From SCTD01 sp036675425 (GTDB lineage: Bacteria > Actinomycetota > Actinomycetes > Mycobacteriales > SCTD01), in assembly GCA_036675425.1 (NCBI GenBank), contig JAKFFB010000092.1, forward strand, positions 1 through 9,718: a stretch of 9,718 nucleotides of DNA, read 5' to 3'. Made by a program: the position numbers and the translations under genes. Below the pieces are notes generated by a model. That model did not search any database and was not told the origin of the DNA. It saw nothing but the letters and a program-made list of their open reading frames with translations. Of the stretch, positions 1 through 5,404 are shown one piece after another. Position 1 is the stretch's first letter, and each line of letters begins with the position of its first letter.

Positions 1-2
1 AT

Positions 3-137
3 GTCGATCCGCGCACCGGCGAGATCCTCGATGCCGACATCGGAGTGGAAAGCCTCTCGTCGCGCAGCCTGCGTGCGCTGCGTTCGCAGGTCATCGCCAA
101 GCCGGTGGAATCGCTGCATGCGCACGACGGGGACGCT
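3..137 (+). CDS. Partial ORF at left edge, resembling an internal piece of a zinc-dependent metalloprotease
   Basis: The frame starting at base 3 is open from the window edge and reads VDPRTGEILDADIGVES followed by a basic, Leu/Ser/Arg-rich stretch. From memory this resembles the segment upstream of the HExxH motif in large zinc-dependent metalloproteases of the DUF5117/DUF4953 kind, known mainly from Pseudomonadota and Bacteroidota. No HExxH follows. After about base 120 the reading turns into low-complexity Ala/Pro/Arg, and no stop codon is met before the antisense of the next gene. The codons include GAT, GAA, GGA, CGT and CAT, which are rare in the other genes here. The right end is therefore arbitrary. 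It could be a truncated gene, a contig-junction artefact or a chance open frame. No start or catalytic site is visible, so no activity is claimed. Confidence 0.35.
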
Positions 138-161
138 AGCGCACCGCCGGCCCGCCCGTCC

Positions 162-611
162 TCAGATCCCCAGCAGTCGCCCGCAGCTCGCCACGACGTG
201 CGGGTCGCGGCTCACCCCGACGGTGAAGGTCCGGTCCGCGTCCGGGTGATCCTGCTCGTGCAGGTCGGTGGCGGCGAGGACCACGGGGTCCGGGCCCGAC
301 AGCACGACCACCCACTCGTCGACCAGCGGGTCGTCGTCGTCGAGCTCGACGCCGGTCACTCCCGGCGCCACCCAGGACTGCAGGCCCCGGGCGTGCAGCC
401 GGGCCTGGGCCCCGGCCGCAGCGAGCGAGGCGTAGACGCCGCGGGTCCGGTCGGTGAGGAAGCGGGCATCCTGCAGAGCGGCGGCGACGGCCGGTGGGGA
501 CCCCTCGAGCGCGGCCCGCTCGAGCGAGCGGGACAGCTGGACCAGCTCCCGCTTGGTGGCCCGGTGGACCGGTCCGGCGGTGCTCACCAGGGCGTACGGC
601 GTTGTCGGCAT
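162..611 (-). CDS. Stand-alone DICT sensory-domain protein
   Basis: A 149-residue protein that is essentially one DICT domain, a predicted sensory domain named from diguanylate cyclases and two-component proteins. Its ligand is not established. Family-like features in order are TKRELV at residues 19-24, QDARFLTDRTRGVYASLA around 47-64, the acidic DDDDPLVDEW at 91-100 followed by a hydrophobic strand, and DADRTF at 124-129. There is no signal peptide, membrane helix or output domain, so it should be cytoplasmic and act through a partner. The start at 611 is chosen because GGGAGG lies 8 bases upstream; an in-frame ATG at 650 would add 13 residues without a comparable site. It is transcribed divergently from the cyclic-di-GMP gene at 790, the usual functional company of this domain. 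The family call is firm; the role is inferred. Confidence 0.8.
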   Translation of the reverse strand: MPTTPYALVSTAGPVHRATKRELVQLSRSLERAALEGSPPAVAAALQDARFLTDRTRGVYASLAAAGAQARLHARGLQSWVAPGVTGVELDDDDPLVDEWVVVLSGPDPVVLAATDLHEQDHPDADRTFTVGVSRDPHVVASCGRLLGI

Positions 612-619
612 GCGCTCAC

Positions 620-625
620 CCTCCC
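620..625 (-). promoter_or_regulatory. Ribosome binding site of the DICT gene
   Basis: On the minus strand GGGAGG is followed by an 8-base spacer and the ATG at 611. This decides the start over the upstream in-frame ATG at 650. Confidence 0.65.
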
Positions 626-663
626 GTGCAACGTCGTTCAGGAACGGCATTGGCCGCCTGTGC

Positions 664-701
664 CCCGGTCGAACCGGGTGCAAGGTGGTCACTTGGGACC
701 A
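664..701. promoter_or_regulatory. Two inverted repeats in the divergent intergenic region
   Basis: The 178-base gap between the DICT gene and the cyclic-di-GMP gene holds two dyads 7 bases apart. The first is CCCGGT-CGA-ACCGGG at 664-678, with perfect 6-base arms. The second is TGGTC-N6-GACCA at 686-701, with perfect 5-base arms. Both genes must be transcribed outwards from this gap, so the repeats are candidate operators for one or both. I see no convincing -35/-10 pair on either strand. Short GC-rich dyads are common by chance at this composition, so the regulatory role is inference. Confidence 0.35.
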
Positions 702-789
702 TGGCGCAACGCCGACGCGCAACGGATCCTCGCTAGTAGGTGGACATCTGTGCCCGCTGCGCACGCTCCCCTGACCCGAGAGGACCCGG

Positions 790-3042
790 ATGACCGACGG
801 CGACGCCGCGCGCGTGCCCGGCGTCCTGCTCCTGGTCGAGGACGACCCGGACCACGCGTTCCTGGTGCGCCGGCGCCTGGTCGACCACGGCGCGCTCGGG
901 CTGGTCGTCGTCCACCTCGGCACCGCGGCGGACGCCACCGCGCGGCTGGCCAAGGGCGACGTGCGCTGCGTGCTGCTCGACCTCTCGCTCCCCGACGCCT
1001 CCGGGATGGAGGCGCTGCACGCCCTGCGCGCGGTCGACGCCTCCGTGCCGATCGTCGTGCTCACCGGGCTGGACAGCGACGCCGTCGGCATCCGGGCACT
1101 GCAGGTCGGCGCCCAGGACTACCTCGTCAAGGGCCAGCACGCGCCGGACGCCGTCGCCCGCTCCGTGCTGTTCGCGATGGAGCGCGCGCAGCGGCAGGAG
1201 GCCGAGCGCGCGCAGGCCCAGCTCGGGTCCACCCTGCAGCTGCGCGAGGTGCAGCTCTCCGAGGCGCAGCGGCTGGCCCGCCTGGGCAGCTGGGAGTGGG
1301 ACGTCACGACCGGCGAGGTCGTCTGGTCGGAGGAGCTGCAGCGGCTGACCGGGCTGTCCGACGTCAGCGGCGTGGAGGCCTTCGAGCGCTACCTCGCGCT
1401 GGTCGCCGAGGAGGACCGCGGCGCGGCGGCGGCGCTCTTCTCGGTCGAGGCCGCCGAGGACCCGCCCGTCGTCGTACGCCACCGGCTGGTGCTGCGCAGC
1501 GGCAGCAAGCGCTGGATCCAGGGCCACATGACGGCGGCCGGGTGGGACGAGAACGGCAACCCGACCCGCGTGCTCGGCACGATGCAGGACATCACCGAGC
1601 AGAAGAGCACCGAGGACCTGCTGGCCCACCAGGCGCTGCACGACACGCTCACCGGGCTGGTCAACCGCGGGGTGCTGCTGGACCGGCTGGCCCGCGTGCT
1701 CGCCGCCCCGCGCGAGGACGGCTCCCTGGTCGCGGTGGTCTTCCTCGACGTCGACCGCTTCAAGTGGGTCAACGACAGCCGCAGCCACGCGACCGGGGAC
1801 CGCCTGCTCGTCGGGGTGGCCCGGGCGCTCGAGCGCGCGCTCCGCCCGACGGACACGCTCGCCCGCTTCGGTGGCGACGAGTTCGTCGTGCTCTGCGAGC
1901 GGGTCCGCGACGAGGAGGACGTGCTCGACATCGTCGCCCGGCTGGCGTCGGCCATCGAGGAGCCGATCCCGGCCGAGGGCGACGCCGAGGACGACCTGGC
2001 CGGCGTCACGGTGACCGCGAGCATGGGGGTGGCCACCGCCCGACCGGGGGACCCGGTCGACCCCGAGGCGCTGGTGCGCGACGCCGACATCGCGATGTAC
2101 CGCGCGAAGGAGCGGGGGCGGGCGCGCTTCGAGGTCTTCGACGAGGGGATGCGCGAGCGCGCGACCGCCCGGCTCCGGATCCAGAGCGAGCTGAACGCCG
2201 CGCTGCAGACCGACGAGCTGAAGGTGCACTTCCAGCCGGTCGTCGAGCCGAGCACGGGGATCGTGCTCGGGTCGGAAGCGCTCGTCCGCTGGCACCACCC
2301 GGAGCGCGGCGTGCTGGCGCCGGAGGAGTTCATCCCGCACGCCGAGGAGACCGGGCTGATCGTGCCGCTCGGCGCGGACGTGCTGCGGACCGCCTGCACC
2401 GTGACGGCGCACTGGAACACGGCGCGTCTCGACCCGCTCAACGTCGCGGTCAACCTGTCGTCCCGGCAGCTGTCCGACCCCCAGCTCACCCAGGTCGTCG
2501 GCGAGGCGCTCGAGTCGAGCGGGCTGCCGGCGCACCTGCTCTGCCTCGAGGTGACAGAGACCGTCGTCATGGAGGACGCGGCCGCCAGCGCACGCGTCCT
2601 CGAGCAGCTGCGGGCGATCGGCGTGACCGTCGCCATCGACGACTTCGGCACCGGCTACTCGTCGCTGGCCTACCTGCTCAGCCTCCCCGTCGACCTGCTC
2701 AAGGTCGACCGGTCGTTCGTCGCCGCGGTCGACGACGGCGGACCGGGGGAGGCCATCGTGACCGCCGTGCTGGCCCTGGCCCGCACCCTCGGCCTCGGCG
2801 TGGTCGCCGAAGGCGTCGAGACGCTCGCGCAGCGCGAGGTGCTCGCGCGCCTCGGGCTGCGCAACGCGCAGGGCTGGCTGTGGGGACGCGCGGTCGAGCC
2901 GCACGAGGCGGAGTGGGCCTGGACGACCGGGCCGGTCGGCGGTGTGCCGCCGCTGGTGGTCGACCTGCCGACCGCCCGGCCGCCGTGGCCGGACGAGACG
3001 GCCACCGCAGTGCGCAACGGACGACGAGGAGAGCGACGATGA
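790..3042 (+). CDS. Response-regulator cyclic-di-GMP protein: receiver-PAS-GGDEF-EAL
   Basis: A 750-residue cytoplasmic signalling protein predicted to make and/or break cyclic-di-GMP. The receiver domain (about 11-130) has the acidic cluster E17/D18/D19, phosphoacceptor D64, T92 and K114. A short helical linker leads to a PAS domain (about 161-272, from LGSWEWD to DITEQK). The GGDEF domain (about 281-455) has VDRFKWVND, an intact GGDEF at 361-365, DADIAMYRAK, and an RxxD inhibitory site at 352-355, five residues before GGDEF. The EAL domain (about 465-715) has SEALVRW (E496), N555, E587, IDDFGTGYSSL (D617/D618), K638 and E674/E677. All of these match an active phosphodiesterase. Both catalytic modules look intact, so the net direction cannot be called. 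AGGA lies 5 bases before the ATG. The stop overlaps the next gene's start (ATGA), indicating translational coupling to the histidine kinase, a likely phosphodonor. Confidence 0.93.
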   Translation: MTDGDAARVPGVLLLVEDDPDHAFLVRRRLVDHGALGLVVVHLGTAADATARLAKGDVRCVLLDLSLPDASGMEALHALRAVDASVPIVVLTGLDSDAVGIRALQVGAQDYLVKGQHAPDAVARSVLFAMERAQRQEAERAQAQLGSTLQLREVQLSEAQRLARLGSWEWDVTTGEVVWSEELQRLTGLSDVSGVEAFERYLALVAEEDRGAAAALFSVEAAEDPPVVVRHRLVLRSGSKRWIQGHMTAAGWDENGNPTRVLGTMQDITEQKSTEDLLAHQALHDTLTGLVNRGVLLDRLARVLAAPREDGSLVAVVFLDVDRFKWVNDSRSHATGDRLLVGVARALERALRPTDTLARFGGDEFVVLCERVRDEEDVLDIVARLASAIEEPIPAEGDAEDDLAGVTVTASMGVATARPGDPVDPEALVRDADIAMYRAKERGRARFEVFDEGMRERATARLRIQSELNAALQTDELKVHFQPVVEPSTGIVLGSEALVRWHHPERGVLAPEEFIPHAEETGLIVPLGADVLRTACTVTAHWNTARLDPLNVAVNLSSRQLSDPQLTQVVGEALESSGLPAHLLCLEVTETVVMEDAAASARVLEQLRAIGVTVAIDDFGTGYSSLAYLLSLPVDLLKVDRSFVAAVDDGGPGEAIVTAVLALARTLGLGVVAEGVETLAQREVLARLGLRNAQGWLWGRAVEPHEAEWAWTTGPVGGVPPLVVDLPTARPPWPDETATAVRNGRRGERR

Positions 3043-4913
3043 CCGACGAGGCCGGGGGGCTCGCCGTCTTCCTCGAGGTCGTGAGCGGGATCGAGCTGCT
3101 GCTCTGCCTGGTCGTGGCCGCCGCCCTCGGCGTGCGCTGGCGGCAGCACCGCTCCGGCGCGACCGGCAGCGCCTTCGGCATCTTCGCCGTCGTCGCCCTG
3201 GTCATCGCCAGCAGCTACCTGCAGCCCGACGACGTGATGTCCGGGTGGGGAGCGGTCTACGTCGACGTGCTCGTCTGCGTGCTGCTCACCATCCCGTACC
3301 TCCTGGTCCGGTTCACGTGGGCGCTCGGTGGCGTCAGCAACCGCACGCACCTCCTCGTCGCCGCCCTGGTGGGCGTGCAGTGGGTGGCCACCGTCGTCGC
3401 GCCACCGCTGCCGGAGGAGGGCGCGGCGCACCCTGACTGGTACGCCTCCTACCTCGTCCTCGTGCTGTCCGGCTGGACGATCGGCTGCATCGTCGCGGCC
3501 GTCGGCCTGTGGCGCGCCGGCCGCGGGCAGTCGTCCGTCGTGCGCCAGCGGATGCGGTCGCTGAGCACGGGCGGTCTCCTGCTCGCGCTCACCCTGGTCA
3601 TCTCGGGCGCCGCCGGGGCCGAGACCCCGACGGCGTTCCAGGTGTTCGTGTCGCTGCTCGGGCTGCTGTCGATCGTGCTCTTCGCGCTGGCCTTCCTGCC
3701 GCCGCCGGTCCTGCGGGTGCTGTGGCGCCAGCCCGACCTGGTGGCGCTGTCGAGCGCCGAGCGCGGCCTGATGCGGGCGCTGAGTCGGGAGGACGTCGCC
3801 GAGACCATCGTCCCGGTCGTGGGACGGGTCTTCGGCGGCGGCGGTGCCGCCCTGCTCGACGAGTGGGCCCGACCGGTGCGCACCGTCGGCCTCACGAACG
3901 AGCAGCAGCAGCGGCTGACCGACGCGCTCGGGTCGCACCCGGACGATCGAGCGGTCGGCACCCTGGACGCCGACCTGCTCACCGCGCAGCTCAGCTCGGG
4001 CTGGCTCGTGGTGCAGGCCGGCAGGCTCGCGCCGGTCTTCGGCGACGACGAGGCGGTCCTTCTCGACCGGGTCGGCAACCTGGTCGACCTGGCGCTCCAG
4101 CGCGCGCAGCTGTTCGAGCGGGAGCAGATCAGCCGTCGTGGCGCCGAGGCGGCCAACGCCGAGCTCGAGACGCTGCTCTACAGCGTCTCCCACGACCTGC
4201 GCAGCCCGCTCATCTCCGTGCTCGGCTACCTCGACGTGCTGCGCTCCGAGCACGGCAGCGAGCTCACCGGCGAGGGGCCGCACTACCTCGAGCGGATCAG
4301 CGTCAACGCCGTCTACATGCAGAGCCTGATCGCCGACCTGCTGGAGCTGTCGCGCATCGGGCGCAGCGATCCCCCGTCGGCGGCCCTCGACCTCCAGACG
4401 CTCGCGGAGCAGGTCGTCGAGAGCGCCCGGATGTCCCACCCCGCTGCGCGCCTGCGGGTCGAGGGAGTGCTCCCCGTCGTGCGCATGAGCGACGTACGCG
4501 CCCGTCAGCTGCTGACGAACCTCTTCGACAACGCGCTCAAGCACGGCGGGCGCGACGACCTCGCGGTGACGGTGTCGGCCACCGCGACCGACAGCGGCTC
4601 GATCCTGCTGTCGATCGCCGACGACGGCCGCGGCGTCCCGCCGGAGTACCGCGCTCGAGTGCTCCGCGTCTTCGAGCGGCTCGACGCGGCCCGCTCGAGC
4701 ACGGGCACCGGCATGGGACTGGCGATCTGCAAGCGGATCGTCGAGAGCGTCGGCGGCACGCTCGAGGTCGGCGGCCCGCCCCCCGGTGCTGAGACGGGCA
4801 CCACGATCTCGATCGACCTGCCCCCGGGGATCGTCGTCGAGCGACGCGTCCCCAGCCCCCGCGAGACCCGTGAGGGCTCGATCGACCGCACGATGGTGGA
4901 GGAAAGCGCATGA
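3039..4913 (+). CDS. Membrane sensor histidine kinase (7TM-GAF-HisKA-HATPase)
   Basis: A 624-residue hybrid-free histidine kinase. The N-terminal third has about seven hydrophobic helices (roughly 10-32, 44-62, 72-92, 104-121, 137-159, 178-195, 203-221). It is followed by a GAF-like domain (about 238-362) ending in a coiled-coil-type signalling helix. HisKA holds the phosphorylatable H385 in VSHDLRSPL. HATPase_c has an N box around N494-H502 (LTNLFDNALKH), a G1 box DDGRG at 528-532, an F box around F545 and a G2 box GTGMG at 556-560. The C-terminal 25 residues are a polar tail. It would autophosphorylate on ATP and pass phosphate to a receiver; the 144-residue regulator just downstream and the receiver of the upstream cyclic-di-GMP protein are the obvious candidates. 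AGGAG lies 7 bases before the ATG, and both ends overlap neighbours by ATGA. The stimulus is unknown: the membrane part matches no sensor family that I recognise. Confidence 0.92.
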   Translation: MTDEAGGLAVFLEVVSGIELLLCLVVAAALGVRWRQHRSGATGSAFGIFAVVALVIASSYLQPDDVMSGWGAVYVDVLVCVLLTIPYLLVRFTWALGGVSNRTHLLVAALVGVQWVATVVAPPLPEEGAAHPDWYASYLVLVLSGWTIGCIVAAVGLWRAGRGQSSVVRQRMRSLSTGGLLLALTLVISGAAGAETPTAFQVFVSLLGLLSIVLFALAFLPPPVLRVLWRQPDLVALSSAERGLMRALSREDVAETIVPVVGRVFGGGGAALLDEWARPVRTVGLTNEQQQRLTDALGSHPDDRAVGTLDADLLTAQLSSGWLVVQAGRLAPVFGDDEAVLLDRVGNLVDLALQRAQLFEREQISRRGAEAANAELETLLYSVSHDLRSPLISVLGYLDVLRSEHGSELTGEGPHYLERISVNAVYMQSLIADLLELSRIGRSDPPSAALDLQTLAEQVVESARMSHPAARLRVEGVLPVVRMSDVRARQLLTNLFDNALKHGGRDDLAVTVSATATDSGSILLSIADDGRGVPPEYRARVLRVFERLDAARSSTGTGMGLAICKRIVESVGGTLEVGGPPPGAETGTTISIDLPPGIVVERRVPSPRETREGSIDRTMVEESA

Positions 4914-5344
4914 CCGCACGGGTACTGCTCGCCGAGGACGACGTGGACCACGCCTTCTTCACCGTGCGCGCCTTCAAGGACGCCCACGGGGTCGACGTCG
5001 AGATGCACACGGTGCGCGACGGGGAGGAGGCGCTCGACTACCTGCACCGCCGGGGGAAGTACTCCGGTGCGGAGCGCCCGCACCTGATCGTGCTCGACCT
5101 GAAGATGCCGAAGGTGAACGGGCTCGAGGTGCTCGAGCAGATCAAGGCCGACGAGAGCCTGCGGACGATCCCCACCGTGATGCTGTCGTCGTCCGACCGC
5201 CCCGAGGACATCAGGGGCTCGTACGCCCGCAGCGCCAACTCCTACGTCACGAAGCCGGCGAGCCTCACCGGCCTGCGCGACGGCGTGCAGGAGATGGCCC
5301 GCTACTGGATCGACGTGGCGTCGCTGCCGAACTGCTCGCACTGA
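4910..5344 (+). CDS. Single-domain response regulator (CheY/Rcp1-like)
   Basis: A 144-residue receiver with no output domain. Key residues are E9/D10/D11 in the acidic pocket, phosphoacceptor D63 in VLDLKMP, S93 in the Thr/Ser switch position, and K115 in SYVTKP. The long insert LDYLHRRGKYSG before the phospho-strand and the RPEDIRGSYA segment are typical of the Rcp1-like subgroup, which pairs with phytochrome-type and other HisKA kinases. It has a C-terminal extension of about 20 residues rich in aromatics. Without a DNA-binding domain it must act by protein contact or as a phosphate shuttle between the kinase and another protein. GGAGG lies 7 bases before the ATG, which overlaps the kinase stop by ATGA, so the two should be made together. 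It is the last gene of this operon. Confidence 0.93.
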   Translation: MTARVLLAEDDVDHAFFTVRAFKDAHGVDVEMHTVRDGEEALDYLHRRGKYSGAERPHLIVLDLKMPKVNGLEVLEQIKADESLRTIPTVMLSSSDRPEDIRGSYARSANSYVTKPASLTGLRDGVQEMARYWIDVASLPNCSH

Positions 5345-5363
5345 CCTAGGAACCGGGTCCTTC

Positions 5364-5394
5364 GTCCCTGTCGGCGGGCCGGTCCGGCAGGGAC
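5364..5394 (+). promoter_or_regulatory. Hairpin between the signalling operon and the copper oxidase gene, possibly masking its ribosome binding site
   Basis: The arms 5364-5374 (GTCCCTGTCGG) and 5384-5394 (CCGGCAGGGAC) pair over 11 positions with one G-U, leaving a 9-base loop. No T-run follows, so a classical intrinsic terminator is not well supported. The only AG-rich Shine-Dalgarno-like stretch before the ATG at 5405 (AGGGA, 5389-5393) lies in the 3' arm. If transcribed from upstream, the fold would hide it. It could end the signalling operon, control translation of the copper oxidase, or both. Confidence 0.5.
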
Positions 5395-5404
5395 AGTTCA
5401 GGTC

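Noticed and set aside
609..650. Longer start for the DICT protein at 650
   Set aside because: GGGAGG with an 8-base spacer precedes the ATG at 611, and family similarity starts well after it.
3..4913. A single plus-strand frame open from the left edge to 4913, suggesting a giant protein
   Set aside because: Only 3039-4913 (the kinase) and perhaps the first 120 bases look like real protein in this frame. The rest is Arg/Ala/Pro-rich shadow opposite or out of frame with well-supported genes, as expected when GC is very high and stop codons are rare.
733..4919. Long minus-strand open frames under the cyclic-di-GMP and kinase genes
   Set aside because: They have no domains and composition typical of antisense GC-rich coding DNA.
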